Positions 54,865-64,000 of a stretch of 64,000 nt of DNA are shown piece after piece. Each line of letters begins with the position of its first letter. Positions within the stretch are counted from its first letter, which is position 1. The stretch spans positions 18,971 through 82,970 of the forward strand of contig NZ_BNBY01000005.1 in NCBI RefSeq assembly GCF_014656195.1, given 5' to 3'. The stretch is from Kitasatospora xanthocidica. Lineage in GTDB: Bacteria > Actinomycetota > Actinomycetes > Streptomycetales > Streptomycetaceae. The notes under the pieces are model-generated. The model worked only from the letters and a program-made list of their open reading frames with translations, did not search any database and had not been told where the DNA came from. The position numbers were made by a program, and so were the translations under genes.

Positions 54865-54923
54865 GTCGGACGGCGTGCGGGCCGCCTCCTGGGTCGGACG
54901 ACGCGCCGTCCGCCGGGTAGGTC
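54844..54923 (+). repeat. 24-bp direct repeat over the end of the NUDIX gene
   Basis: GACGCGCAGTCCGCCGGGTA plus GGTC at 54844-54867 is repeated at 54900-54923 with one change. The first copy contains the TAG stop of the NUDIX gene; the offset is 56 bp. Confidence 0.85.
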
Positions 54924-55004
54924 AATCGGACAAGACGACCCAGCCGCCGGGATAGCCTGGGTTCTGCTGGGTATGTCACTTTTCGGCACCATTCGTCACC
55001 ATCG

Positions 55005-57818
55005 GTGAGCCGCCCCAGCCGGCGACGCCGATCCCGACCAGAGCCGGAGGCCCCGTCGGTGTCGAGTACCGGGAACGACGGCGGGGGAGAGCGGCGGGCA
55101 GGTCCCGCGGGCAGCGCCGCCGCGCGCGCCCGGCTGCGGCGCGCCGCCCGTCCGGCTGCCGTCCGTCCGACCACCCCCCAGCCGCCGGCCGGCCGCCGCC
55201 GGGGCACCGTCGCCGCCCCCGACGCCGAGCGGCCCGCCGAGCCCGCGCCGACCCTGGCCCTCCCCGAGCCGGGCGACCGCTCCGGCCTGCGCAGCCGCCC
55301 CGGCCGCCCGTTCCCCGGCGGTCCCGGCGACGCCCCGGGCGGGCCCGGCGCGCCCTCCGAGGGCAGCCTGCTCGACATGCTCAAGGTCGCCATCGCGATC
55401 CTCGACACCGCGGGCCGGGTGGTGCTCTGGAGCCCCGCAGCCGAGGAGCTGCTCGGCTGGCCGAACGAGCTGCTGGTCGGCCGCCGGATCGAGGAGCTGA
55501 TCCCCGACCAGGAGCAGGTCGTCCGGATCCGGGCCGCGATCCAGGACACCCTGCGGCACGGCCGCTGGGCCGGCTATGCGGAGCTGCGCGACCGGGAGGG
55601 CGTGCCGGTCGCCGTGGAGGCCCGGATCTCCCTCCTGGTGGACGGCGACGGCACCCCGTTCCTGCAGGTCAACCTGGCCGAGTCGGCCGCCGTACGGGCC
55701 GTCGAGCGCGACCTCGCGGTGCGCGACGCGCTGTTCGAGCAGTCCCCGCTGGGCATCGCCATCCTGGACACCGACCTGCGCTACACCGCCGTCAACCAGA
55801 CCCTCGCCGAGATGAACGGCGTCGCCCTGGAGGACCACGTCGGCCGCACCACCGGCGAGACCCTCCCCGAGCGGGCCGCCGACGAGATCACCTCCATCCA
55901 GCGCCAGGTGCTGGCCACCGGCGAGCCGGTCATCGACGTCACGCTGGCTTCCCCGGTCACCACCCGGGCGGGCTACCGCTCGATCTCCTACAGCCGGATG
56001 ACCGACCGCTCCGGCCGGGTGCTCGGCATCTCCGGCACCGTGATGGACGTGACCGAGCGTTACCGGGCGGTCGCCAAGGTCGAGCACGCCCGGCGCCGGC
56101 TCTCGCTGCTCAACGAGTTCGGCTCGCGGGTCGGCGACCTGCTGGACGCCTCGCGGATCGCCCAGGAACTCGCCAGCTCGGTCGTCCCCCGGCTCACCGA
56201 CCACTCGGCGGTGATCCTGCTGCAGGCCGTCGCGCACGGTGACGACCTGCCCCGGCACGGCCACGACCGGCGCACCTCGCTGCTCCAGCTCGGCACCGCC
56301 TCCGTCCAGGACGGCCCCGAGGTCGACGTGATGCTGCGCCGCGGCGCCCGGATCACCTTCGCCGAGGACTCCGCCTGCGGGCGGGTGCTGCGCACCGGCG
56401 TGCCCGAGCTGCTCTCCGGCGCCGACCAGCTGGACGACGTCACCTACCCCGGCGACCCGAAGATGCAGGCCGCCCGGGACCTCGGCGTGCACTCGATGCT
56501 GGTCGTGCCGCTGCGCGCCCGCGGCATCGTGATCGGCCTGCTGCAGGTCAGCCGGGCCGGGTACCGCGAGGGCTTCGACCGGGACGACCTGGCCTTCACC
56601 GTCGAGCTCGCCGACCGGGCCGGCAGCTCGCTGGACAACGCCCGCCTCTACGCCCGCGAGCGCACCGCCGCGCTCACCCTCCAGCGCACCCTGCTGCCGC
56701 AGCAGGTCCCGCAGCCCACCGGCGTCGAGGTCGCCTACCGGTACGTGCCGGGCAGCAGCGGCACCGAGGTCGGCGGCGACTGGTTCGACGTCATCCCGCT
56801 GCCCGGCGACCGCACCGCCCTGGTGGTCGGCGACGTGATGGGCCACGGCCTGCGGGCCGCCGCCACGATGGGCCGGCTGCGCACCGCCGTCCGGGTGCTG
56901 GCCGCCCTGGACCTGCCGCCGGACGTCCTGCTGCGGCACGTCCACGAACTGGCCGACGACCTTGCCCAGGGCCCGGACGAGGCGCTGCTCGCCACCTGCG
57001 TCTACGCGGTCTTCGACCCGGCGACGGCCCGGCTGACCGTCGCCAAGGCCGGGCACATCCCGCCGGTGCTGGTGGTGCCCGGCGAGGAGACCGAGGAGCC
57101 GACCCGCACCGGCGGCCCGCTGCCCGGCGGCGCCGGCCGGATCCTCGACCTGCCCTCCGGCGCCCCGCTCGGGGTCGGCGGCGTCCCGTTCGAATCGGTC
57201 GAACTGAAGATCCCCGAGGGCAGCCTGCTCGCCCTCTGTACCGACGGCCTGGTGGAGTCCCGGGACAAGGACCTGGACGTCGGCCTCGGCCGGCTGCTCA
57301 CCGTGCTCCAGCAGCCCCACGCCTCCATCCAGGCCGCCTGCGAGGCGGTGCTGGACACCATGGAGCAGGGCCGCGAGCCGGACGACGTCGCGCTGCTGCT
57401 GGCCCGGCTGGGCCACGGCCAGGCCGGTACCCCGACGGCCGGCTGGACGCTGCCGGCCGAGCCCACCGCCGTCTCCCGGGCTCGCCGGCTGGTCCGCGCC
57501 ACGCTCGCCGAATGGGGCGTCGAGGCGCTCACCGACACCTCCGAGCTGCTGGTCAGCGAGCTGGTCACGAACGCCGTCCGGTACGCCAGCGCCCCCATCG
57601 GGGTACGGCTGACGCTCGGTGAGACGCTGCTGGTCGAGATCTCCGACCCGCTGCCGGACCCGCCCCGGGAGCGGCACGCGGCCGAGGCCGACGAGGGCGG
57701 CCGGGGCCTGGAACTGGTCCGCCGGCTGGCGCTGCGCTGGGGCGCCCGGGCCGAGGGCATCGGCAAGGTGGTCTGGTTCGAGCAGGCGCTGCCGGGTAAT
57801 CAGGCGGGGGAGTCGTGA
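55005..57818 (+). CDS. PAS-PAS-GAF-SpoIIE phosphatase with HATPase domain
   Basis: 937 residues, GTG start. Residues 1-120 are basic and low complexity. Two PAS domains follow (about 122-240, VAIAILDTAGRVVLWSPAAEELLG; about 245-360, LFEQSPLGIAILDTDLRYTAVNQ), then GAF (about 370-550), SpoIIE/PP2C (about 560-800; GTEVGGDWFDVIPLPGDR, VVGDVMGHG, EPDDVALLLA) and a C-terminal anti-sigma-type ATPase (TSELLVSELVTNAVRYA, EGGRGLELV). It should sense a small molecule and set the phosphorylation of anti-anti-sigma factors. It is followed by a paralogue in tandem. Confidence 0.94.
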   Translation: MSRPSRRRRSRPEPEAPSVSSTGNDGGGERRAGPAGSAAARARLRRAARPAAVRPTTPQPPAGRRRGTVAAPDAERPAEPAPTLALPEPGDRSGLRSRPGRPFPGGPGDAPGGPGAPSEGSLLDMLKVAIAILDTAGRVVLWSPAAEELLGWPNELLVGRRIEELIPDQEQVVRIRAAIQDTLRHGRWAGYAELRDREGVPVAVEARISLLVDGDGTPFLQVNLAESAAVRAVERDLAVRDALFEQSPLGIAILDTDLRYTAVNQTLAEMNGVALEDHVGRTTGETLPERAADEITSIQRQVLATGEPVIDVTLASPVTTRAGYRSISYSRMTDRSGRVLGISGTVMDVTERYRAVAKVEHARRRLSLLNEFGSRVGDLLDASRIAQELASSVVPRLTDHSAVILLQAVAHGDDLPRHGHDRRTSLLQLGTASVQDGPEVDVMLRRGARITFAEDSACGRVLRTGVPELLSGADQLDDVTYPGDPKMQAARDLGVHSMLVVPLRARGIVIGLLQVSRAGYREGFDRDDLAFTVELADRAGSSLDNARLYARERTAALTLQRTLLPQQVPQPTGVEVAYRYVPGSSGTEVGGDWFDVIPLPGDRTALVVGDVMGHGLRAAATMGRLRTAVRVLAALDLPPDVLLRHVHELADDLAQGPDEALLATCVYAVFDPATARLTVAKAGHIPPVLVVPGEETEEPTRTGGPLPGGAGRILDLPSGAPLGVGGVPFESVELKIPEGSLLALCTDGLVESRDKDLDVGLGRLLTVLQQPHASIQAACEAVLDTMEQGREPDDVALLLARLGHGQAGTPTAGWTLPAEPTAVSRARRLVRATLAEWGVEALTDTSELLVSELVTNAVRYASAPIGVRLTLGETLLVEISDPLPDPPRERHAAEADEGGRGLELVRRLALRWGARAEGIGKVVWFEQALPGNQAGES

Positions 57819-58002
57819 CTCGGTCGAACGCCGAGGACTCGATCGAACGCCGGAAGAAACGCCAGGAGAGCGGTGCCGCATATGCCATCGGAGGCCCGGG
57901 GGGAGCGCGCGTCCCGGAAGGGGGCGCGAGCGTGGCATTGTGGTTGCGCGGGCGGTAGGACAAAAACCTTCGCCCGATCTGATGTTGTGATGTTGAGGGC
58001 GT

Positions 58003-60687
58003 GTGAACGCACCCCTCGATGATGAATACTCGGTCTTCTCGACATCCGGACGGTCGCGGGTTGGAGGGGTCGGTCCGTTGAACAGCACTCCGGCGCGGAA
58101 CGCGCCGAGCAGCAGCGGTCATGTCGCGGTGCCCGGGCAGGCCGGCTCGTTGCACCTGCCCGTACCGGCGACACCGCCGGGCGGCGACACGGCGAGCCGC
58201 GGCGCCCACCCCGTCGCCGAGACCCAACCGTGGGGCGTCGGCGACCCGGGCTCGATCTACGACTACATCCGGGTCGCCACCTTCGCGATCGGCCCGGACG
58301 GCCGGATCAGCCAGTGGAGCGAGCGCGCCGCCGAGTTCTTCGGCGTCCCGGCCGCCGACGCCGTCGGCGCCGACCCGATCTCCACCTTCGTCCCCCGCGA
58401 GCTCTGGCAGCGCGGCCGCGCCCGGCTGGAACGCACCCTGGCGGGCGAGGAGTGGGTCGGCACCACCCCCTACCGGGACGCCGGCGGCGGCGAGGGCCTC
58501 GCCGAGCTCTACCTGATGCCCGACAGCGCCCTGCCCACCGCGGGCGCCACCTGCCTGGCCGTCGACCTCGGACGGCTGCGCCGGATCGAGACCGACCTCG
58601 CCGCCTCCGAGGCCGTCTTCGGACAGACCCCCACCGGCTTCGTGCTCTTCGACGACCGGCTGCGCCTGCAGCGGGTCAACGACGCCTTCGCCTCCGGCAT
58701 GGGCCTGGTCCCCACCGACCTGGAGGGCCTGACCCCGCACGACCTCTTCCCGCCGTCCGAGGCGGACCGGCTCAGCGCCGCCCTGCGCAAGGTCCTCGCC
58801 ACCGGCGAGCCCGTCTTCGACCTGCGCTTCCACGGAGCCGTCCCGACCCGCGAGGGCAACCGGCTCTGGGCCGTCTCGCTCTACCGCCTCAACGGCGCCG
58901 CCGGGCAGCCGATGGGCGTGGCCGGGCAGGTCTCCGACGTCACCAGCCGGCACGTCGCCGAGCGCGAGGCGGACGGCGTGCGCCGCAACCTCGCCCTGCT
59001 CAACGAGGCCAGCGCGCACATCGGCTCCACCCTCGACCTGGAGACCACCGCCAAGGAGCTGCTGGACGTCGTCGTCCCGCCGTTCTGCGACCTGGCCACC
59101 GTCGACCTCTACACCGCGCTGCTCTCCGGCGAGACCGTCCCCAGCGCCGGCCGGCTCGGCGACACCGTGCTCACCGACGGCAGCGGCGAACTGCGCCGGG
59201 TCGCCGTCTCCAGCGTCGTCGGCGGCGCCTCCTCGGTGCTCGGCTCGGTCACCGGCCTGCCGATCGCCGAGGCGGGCGGCACCCTCTGTTACCCGCGCCG
59301 CTCCCCGCACGCCAGGGCGCTGCGCACCGGCCGCAGCGTCGTGCCCGAGCCCGGGCCGGACCCGCTGCTGCGCTCCACCCTGATCGTCCCGCTGGTCGCC
59401 CGCGACCAGGTGCTCGGCCTCGTCCAGCTCTCCCGGGCGATCGGCAGCGAACCCTTCGACGCCCGCGACGTCGCGATCGCCGAGGAGCTCGTCGCCCGCG
59501 CCGCCGTCTGCATCGACAACGCCCGGCTCTACCGCCGCGAGCACGAGCGCGCGCTGATCCTCCAGCGCAGCCTGCTGCCCCCGGGCAACCCGGCCGCCAG
59601 CGGCCTGGAGATCGCCTGCCGCTACCTGCCCAGCAACAACAACACCGAGGTCGGCGGCGACTGGTTCGACGTCATCCCGCTGCCCGGCAACCGCACCGCG
59701 CTGGTCATCGGCGACGTGATGGGCCGCGGCCTGCGCGCAGCCGTCGCCATGGGCCAGCTGCGTACCGCCGTCCGCACCCTGGCCATGCTCGACCTCGAAC
59801 CCGCCGAGGTGCTCACCGCCCTGGACGAGATCGCCCGCGGCCTCGGCGACGACTCCGTGCCGGCCGGGCCGCCCACCCCGTACGGGCGGCTCACCTCGAC
59901 GGCCGACGAGGAGGCCCGCGAGATCTACCTGGCGACCTGCGTCTACGCGGTCTACGACGCCGTCACCCGCCGCTGCTGGATCGCCAACGCCGGCCACCTG
60001 CCGCCGGTGCTGCTCAGCCCCGGCGAGGGCGCCCGGATGCTCGACGTGCCGCCCGGCCTGCCGCTCGGCGTCGGCGGCGAGCCCTTCGAGGAGGTCGAGG
60101 TGGACCTCCCGGACGGCGCGGTGCTCGGCCTCTACACCGACGGCCTGGTGGAGAGCCGCAAGCACCAGTTGGACGAGGGCCTGCGCGCCTTCCGGGTCGC
60201 GCTGTCCGCCGAGGGCAAGGGCCTGGAGGAGCTCTGCGACCACGTGCTCGGCGAGCTCAACCCGCACCACGGCGAGGACGATATCGCCCTGCTGATGGCC
60301 AAGGTGCACGCCTTCCCCGAGGACGCCGTCGGCCAGTGGTTCCTGCCGCCCGAGCCCACCTCCGTCGCCAAGGCCCGCGAACAGGCCTGCAGCTGGCTGC
60401 TGGCCCGGGGGCTGGAGGAGCTGGTCGACACCACCGAGCTGCTGGTCAGCGAGCTGGTCACCAACGCGCTCAAGCACGGGCGCGGCGAGATCCGGCTGCG
60501 GTTGCTGCGCGAGCGCGGCCTGGTCTGCGAGGTCTGGGACGACGGCTACGCGCAGCCCCGCCAGCGGCGCGCCCAGGAGACCGACGAGGGCGGGCGCGGC
60601 CTGCAGCTGGTCAGCCTGCTGGCCGAACGCTGGGGCAGCCGGCGCACGCCCAAGGGCAAGATCGTCTGGTTCGAACTGGCGCTGTAG
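58003..60687 (+). CDS. PAS-GAF-SpoIIE phosphatase with HATPase domain (tandem paralogue)
   Basis: 894 residues, GTG start with GAGGG a few nt upstream. Same order as its neighbour: PAS (about 85-190, YDYIRVATFAIGPDGRISQWS), a second PAS (about 195-320, FGQTPTGFVLFDDRLRLQRVN), GAF (about 330-505), SpoIIE/PP2C (about 520-775; NTEVGGDWFDVIPLPGNR, VIGDVMGRG, GEDDIALLMA) and HATPase (TTELLVSELVTNALKHG, EGGRGLQLV). The 185-bp gap before it contains no strong terminator, so cotranscription with the first paralogue is possible. Partner sigma-regulatory proteins are not encoded nearby. Confidence 0.94.
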   Translation: MNAPLDDEYSVFSTSGRSRVGGVGPLNSTPARNAPSSSGHVAVPGQAGSLHLPVPATPPGGDTASRGAHPVAETQPWGVGDPGSIYDYIRVATFAIGPDGRISQWSERAAEFFGVPAADAVGADPISTFVPRELWQRGRARLERTLAGEEWVGTTPYRDAGGGEGLAELYLMPDSALPTAGATCLAVDLGRLRRIETDLAASEAVFGQTPTGFVLFDDRLRLQRVNDAFASGMGLVPTDLEGLTPHDLFPPSEADRLSAALRKVLATGEPVFDLRFHGAVPTREGNRLWAVSLYRLNGAAGQPMGVAGQVSDVTSRHVAEREADGVRRNLALLNEASAHIGSTLDLETTAKELLDVVVPPFCDLATVDLYTALLSGETVPSAGRLGDTVLTDGSGELRRVAVSSVVGGASSVLGSVTGLPIAEAGGTLCYPRRSPHARALRTGRSVVPEPGPDPLLRSTLIVPLVARDQVLGLVQLSRAIGSEPFDARDVAIAEELVARAAVCIDNARLYRREHERALILQRSLLPPGNPAASGLEIACRYLPSNNNTEVGGDWFDVIPLPGNRTALVIGDVMGRGLRAAVAMGQLRTAVRTLAMLDLEPAEVLTALDEIARGLGDDSVPAGPPTPYGRLTSTADEEAREIYLATCVYAVYDAVTRRCWIANAGHLPPVLLSPGEGARMLDVPPGLPLGVGGEPFEEVEVDLPDGAVLGLYTDGLVESRKHQLDEGLRAFRVALSAEGKGLEELCDHVLGELNPHHGEDDIALLMAKVHAFPEDAVGQWFLPPEPTSVAKAREQACSWLLARGLEELVDTTELLVSELVTNALKHGRGEIRLRLLRERGLVCEVWDDGYAQPRQRRAQETDEGGRGLQLVSLLAERWGSRRTPKGKIVWFELAL

Positions 60688-60771
60688 CGCCTTCCGGCGG
60701 CTGGGCCGTAAGGGTGCAGTCACCCCCGGCCCGCCGTGTCGGCGCGGGCCGGGCCGGACCGGCGGCGTTCG

Positions 60772-62526
60772 ATGGCCGCCATGCGCGTCCGCCAGCTCAC
60801 CGCCGCAGCCGCCGCTCTGCTGCTCGCCGCCGGCCTCGGCGGCTGCTCCGGCCACCCCGCCCCCGGCCGCACCCCCGCCCCGGTGCCCGCCTCGGCCGAC
60901 CCGACCGCGACCACCGGGGACGTCCGGCCCGCCGACCGCACCGCCGTCCGGGACGGCGGGGTGCTGCGCTGGGCGGTGGACGGCGTCCCGGCCACGCTGA
61001 ACGTCTACCAGGGCGCGGCGACCGCCGACTCGGCGCTGATCGCCCACGCGCTGTACCCCTCGCTGTTCCGCCCCGACGAGCACGGCCGGCTCGTGCCCGA
61101 CCCGGACTACCTGGAGTCCGCCGAGTCCACCCCGCCCGGGCAGCGGCCTCAGGTGGTCACCTACCGGCTCAACCCGCACGCCGTCTGGAGCGACGGCAGC
61201 CCGCTCTCGGCCGCCGACCTCGCCGCCCAGCGGGCCGCCCTCTCCGGCCTGGACCCGGCCTACCGGGGCCTGCGGCCGGCCGGGTACGACGCCGTCGACT
61301 CGGTCGCCCAGGGCGCCGGCCCGCACGAGGTCCGGGTCACCTTCCGGCAGCCGTACGCCGAGTGGCGCTCGCTGTTCGGGCCGCTCTACCCGGCGGCCGA
61401 GACCGGCCGGCCGGACGTCTTCAACCGGGCACTGACCGGCGACGGCCACCTCGGCGCGGGGCCGTACGCCCTCTCCCGGTACGACGCCGGGGCCGGGCGG
61501 GTCACCGTGGTGCGCAACCCGCGCTGGTGGGGCGACGTACCGAAGACCGACCGGATCGAGTTCCTCGCCACCCCGCCGGAGCAGCGGCTGGACGCGCTCG
61601 ACCAGGACCGGCTGGACATCGCCCCGCTCACCGCGGCACTCGACCGGGCCCTGCCCTCGTCCGAGGCGGCGGCGACGGCGCTGCGCCGGGCCGAGTCACT
61701 GCCCGGCGTCACCGTGCACCGGGCCGCCGCGGCCTCGCTCACCCAGCTCACCGTCAACGCCGCCCGCACCCCGCTCACCGACCCGGCCGTACGGCGGGCG
61801 CTGGCCCGGGCGGTCGACCGGCGCCGGATCGCCGAGGCCGCGCTCACCCCGCTCGGCCTGCCCGCTGCCCCGCTCGGCAGCCACCTGCTCGCCGGGGACC
61901 AGGAGGGCTACCGGGACAACAGCGCCGCGGCCGGCCCGGCCGACGCGGCCCGGCTGCTGGACGACGCGGGCTGGAAACGGCCGAACGGCGGCACCCGGGT
62001 CAAGGACGGCAAGGCGCTCACCCTGACCCTGCTCGTCCCGGCCGGCTCGGTGACCGCCAGGCGCACCGCCGACGCGCTCACCGCCGACCTCGCGGAGTCC
62101 GGCATCGCGCTGAAGCCGGTGACCTCGCCCGCCGAGACCTTCGTCAAGGACCACCTGGCCGCCGGGGACTACGACCTCGCCCTGTTCTCCTGGCCGGCCG
62201 GCCCCAGCCCGGTGGGCGAACAGCGCCCTGCCTACGCCAAACCCCGGCCCGGCCCCGACGGCGCGCTCGACCCCGGCACCAACTACGGCCGCAGCGGCAC
62301 CGAGGAGATCGACCGGCTGTTCGACCGGGCCGCCACCGAACTGGACCCGGCGGCCCGACTGGACCTGCTGCAGGAGGCGGACGTACGGATCTGGCAGCTC
62401 GGCCACTCGGTCCCGCTCTACCAGCGCCCCGAACTGGTCGCCGTCCGCGACGGCGTCGCGGGCGCCGGCGCCTTCGGCTTCGGCCGCCCCCGCTTCCAGG
62501 ACACGGGGTGGATCCGGGAGCGGTAG
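60772..62526 (+). CDS. ABC transporter solute-binding lipoprotein (peptide/nickel type, family 5)
   Basis: 584 residues from ATG at 60772 (ATG at 60781 possible). Lipoprotein signal LTAAAAALLLAAGLGGCSG with the lipidated cysteine at C25. Then the SBP_bac_5 fold: LRWAVDGVPATLNVYQG, YPSLFRPDEHGRLVPD, VVTYRLNPHAVWSDGSPLSAADL and RIEFLATPPEQRLDALDQDRLDI are typical. It should bind oligopeptides or similar at the outer membrane face. No permease or ATPase genes follow, so it is an orphan binding protein; such orphans can serve as receptors for bldK-like systems. Confidence 0.92.
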   Translation: MAAMRVRQLTAAAAALLLAAGLGGCSGHPAPGRTPAPVPASADPTATTGDVRPADRTAVRDGGVLRWAVDGVPATLNVYQGAATADSALIAHALYPSLFRPDEHGRLVPDPDYLESAESTPPGQRPQVVTYRLNPHAVWSDGSPLSAADLAAQRAALSGLDPAYRGLRPAGYDAVDSVAQGAGPHEVRVTFRQPYAEWRSLFGPLYPAAETGRPDVFNRALTGDGHLGAGPYALSRYDAGAGRVTVVRNPRWWGDVPKTDRIEFLATPPEQRLDALDQDRLDIAPLTAALDRALPSSEAAATALRRAESLPGVTVHRAAAASLTQLTVNAARTPLTDPAVRRALARAVDRRRIAEAALTPLGLPAAPLGSHLLAGDQEGYRDNSAAAGPADAARLLDDAGWKRPNGGTRVKDGKALTLTLLVPAGSVTARRTADALTADLAESGIALKPVTSPAETFVKDHLAAGDYDLALFSWPAGPSPVGEQRPAYAKPRPGPDGALDPGTNYGRSGTEEIDRLFDRAATELDPAARLDLLQEADVRIWQLGHSVPLYQRPELVAVRDGVAGAGAFGFGRPRFQDTGWIRER

Positions 62527-62640
62527 CGGGGGAGTCCGGGGCCTGGCCCCGGGGCGGCCGTCGGGTGAAGAGTGTGTGACCCACCTGTGATCTTGGTCCC
62601 GCCCCACCTGCCCGTTTCTGCTCACCTGGGCCGTTCCCCG

Positions 62641-62646
62641 TACGAT
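62641..62646 (+). promoter_or_regulatory. Probable -10 box of typA
   Basis: TACGAT, 144 bp upstream of the typA ATG, gives a leader of about 135 nt. No convincing -35 box. The ribosome site GGGAGA is at 62773-62778. Confidence 0.35.
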
Positions 62647-62789
62647 AGGAGGAAGCCGAGGCATGTCCATTGCCCGGCGGGTGGACCGGTAGTAGCAGGC
62701 GGAACGGGCGGCGGCGATCGACAGGGATCGCAAGTGCGCGTCACGCAGCCGGGCGCCGCAACCCACGATTCCGGGAGAATCCGCAAGGC

Positions 62790-64000
62790 ATGCCCACGCG
62801 CAACGACATCCGTAACGTCGCCATCGTCGCCCACGTCGACCACGGCAAGACCACCCTGGTCGACGCCATGCTGAAGCAGGCCGGCGCCTTCGCCGCCCAC
62901 CAGCAGCTCGACGACCGCATGATGGACTCGAACGACCTGGAGCGCGAGAAGGGCATCACCATTCTCGCGAAGAACACCGCGGTCAAGTACCACCCGAAGG
63001 ATGGTGGCGCGCCGATCACCATCAACATCATCGACACCCCGGGCCACGCCGACTTCGGTGGTGAGGTCGAGCGCGGTCTGTCGATGGTGGACGCGGTCGT
63101 CCTGCTGGTCGACGCCTCCGAGGGCCCGCTGCCGCAGACCCGCTTCGTGCTGCGCAAGGCGCTCACGGCCCGCCTGCCCGTCATCCTCTGCATCAACAAG
63201 ACGGACCGCCCGGACTCCCGGATCGACGAGGTCATCAACGAGACCTACGACCTGTTCCTGGACCTGGACGCGGACGAGGACCAGATCGAGTTCCCGATCG
63301 TCTACGCCTGTGCCCGTGACGGCGTCGCCTCGCTGACCAAGCCGGAGAACGGCACCGTCCCGGCGGACTCCACCAGCCTGGAGCCGTTCTTCTCCACTCT
63401 GCTGGAGCACGTCCCGGCGCCGAGCTACGACGCGGACGCGCCGCTGCAGGCCCACGTGACCAACCTGGACGCCGACAACTTCCTCGGCCGCATCGCGCTG
63501 CTCCGCGTCGAGCAGGGCGAGCTGCGCAAGGGCCAGACCGTGGCCTGGATCAAGCGCGACGGCAGCATCTCGAACGTCCGCATCTCCGAGCTGCTGATGA
63601 CCGAGGCGCTCACCCGCAAGCCGGCCGAGGTGGCGGGCCCCGGTGACATCTGCGCCGTCGCCGGCATCTCCGAGATCATGATCGGCGAGACCCTGGCCGA
63701 CCCGGAGAACCCGATCGCGCTGCCGCTGATCACGGTGGACGAGCCGGCCATCTCGATGACCATCGGCACCAACACCTCGCCGCTGGTCGGCCGTGGCGGC
63801 AGCGGCAAGGGCGCGGACGCCAAGTCCGGCGCCAAGGTGGACCGCAAGGTCACCGCCCGCCAGGTGAAGGACCGCCTGGACCGCGAGCTGATCGGTAACG
63901 TCTCGCTGCGCGTGCTGGAGACCGAGCGGCCGGACGCCTGGGAGGTGCAGGGCCGCGGTGAGCTGGCGCTGGCCATCCTGATCGAGACGATGCGCCGGGA
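62790..64000 (+). CDS. typA: Translational GTPase TypA/BipA, 5' part
   Basis: 403 codons are present and the gene runs off the window; the full protein is about 630 residues. G1 is AHVDHGKTT at 14-22, then G2 KGITILAKNT, G3 DTPGHADFGGEVER and G4 NKTDRPDSR. Domain II (about 210-300) begins with LQAHVTNLDADNFLGRIALLRVEQG, and the EF-G-like domain III follows. It binds the ribosome and supports assembly and translation under stress. ATG preceded by GGGAGA. Confidence 0.97.
   Translation, partial: MPTRNDIRNVAIVAHVDHGKTTLVDAMLKQAGAFAAHQQLDDRMMDSNDLEREKGITILAKNTAVKYHPKDGGAPITINIIDTPGHADFGGEVERGLSMVDAVVLLVDASEGPLPQTRFVLRKALTARLPVILCINKTDRPDSRIDEVINETYDLFLDLDADEDQIEFPIVYACARDGVASLTKPENGTVPADSTSLEPFFSTLLEHVPAPSYDADAPLQAHVTNLDADNFLGRIALLRVEQGELRKGQTVAWIKRDGSISNVRISELLMTEALTRKPAEVAGPGDICAVAGISEIMIGETLADPENPIALPLITVDEPAISMTIGTNTSPLVGRGGSGKGADAKSGAKVDRKVTARQVKDRLDRELIGNVSLRVLETERPDAWEVQGRGELALAILIETMRR

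Overview
The window is GC-rich actinobacterial chromosome (gene third positions are almost all G or C) and looks like Streptomyces or a close relative such as Kitasatospora. The gene content supports this: a WhiB-family regulator, a SARP/AfsR-type activator, GTP-dependent PEP carboxykinase, AhpC with a CPCNW resolving centre next to AhpD and OxyR, polyphosphate glucokinase, three SpoIIE/PAS/GAF phosphatases, and secreted chitinase, lectin and papain-like protease. From memory, the order fumarase - wbl - glpX - nitroreductase - xseB/xseA - ispH - ppgK - ychF matches a conserved block of the Streptomyces core chromosome. I cannot name the species. No rRNA, tRNA, IS element, phage or CRISPR array was seen.

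Layout. 1-5971: a DUF255 thioredoxin-fold protein, a GNAT acetyltransferase, then an HTH regulator divergent from a secreted cysteine protease and a membrane-anchored partner. 6104-8358: TetR regulator with a 14-TM drug exporter. 8670-10058: a small membrane protein and a hemolysin III family protein. 10334-17124: pckG, a secreted beta-trefoil lectin, an AlaA-type aminotransferase, a lone prepilin peptidase and a GH18 chitinase with a DasR-type site upstream. 17572-23364: cis-prenyltransferase, PIN-PhoH protein, a lytic transglycosylase and an AI-2E family exporter. 23447-25690: ahpD, ahpC and divergent oxyR. 25783-28741: TetR regulator and divergent MMPL transporter. 28846-30750: SpoIIE-type phosphatase.

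30831-37141 is the most accessory-looking stretch. It holds a methyltransferase, a large SARP/NB-ARC/TPR regulator, a 94-residue acidic protein of unknown role, a 67-residue conserved small protein divergent from a HutC-type GntR regulator, and an orphan antitoxin-like gene. 37219-50090 is housekeeping: class I fumarase, DUF1707 protein, wblI-like whiB, glpX, DUF4245 protein, nitroreductase, xseB/xseA, amino acid permease, ispH, ppgK, DUF6542 protein and ychF. 50201-54864: a split and order-inverted RibD-like pair, a methyltransferase, a DUF4190/septum formation protein, a small protein and a MutT/NUDIX enzyme. 55005-60687: two tandem PAS-GAF-SpoIIE-HATPase proteins. 60772-64000: a peptide/nickel-type solute-binding lipoprotein and the 5' two thirds of typA/bipA, cut by the window edge.

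The most interesting signals are in the DNA between genes. They are heptamers repeated every 11 bp on both sides of the SARP gene (SARP-type operators), an inverted pair of DnaA boxes before ppgK, a 10-bp AT-only-core palindrome shared by two unrelated promoters, twin CTCTAGAG palindromes before the GntR gene, and a regulator whose perfect Shine-Dalgarno leads to an ATC codon instead of ATG. Short tandem duplications copy the stop-codon region of two genes. Nearly every convergent gene pair is separated by a long perfect hairpin, the usual bidirectional terminator of this group.
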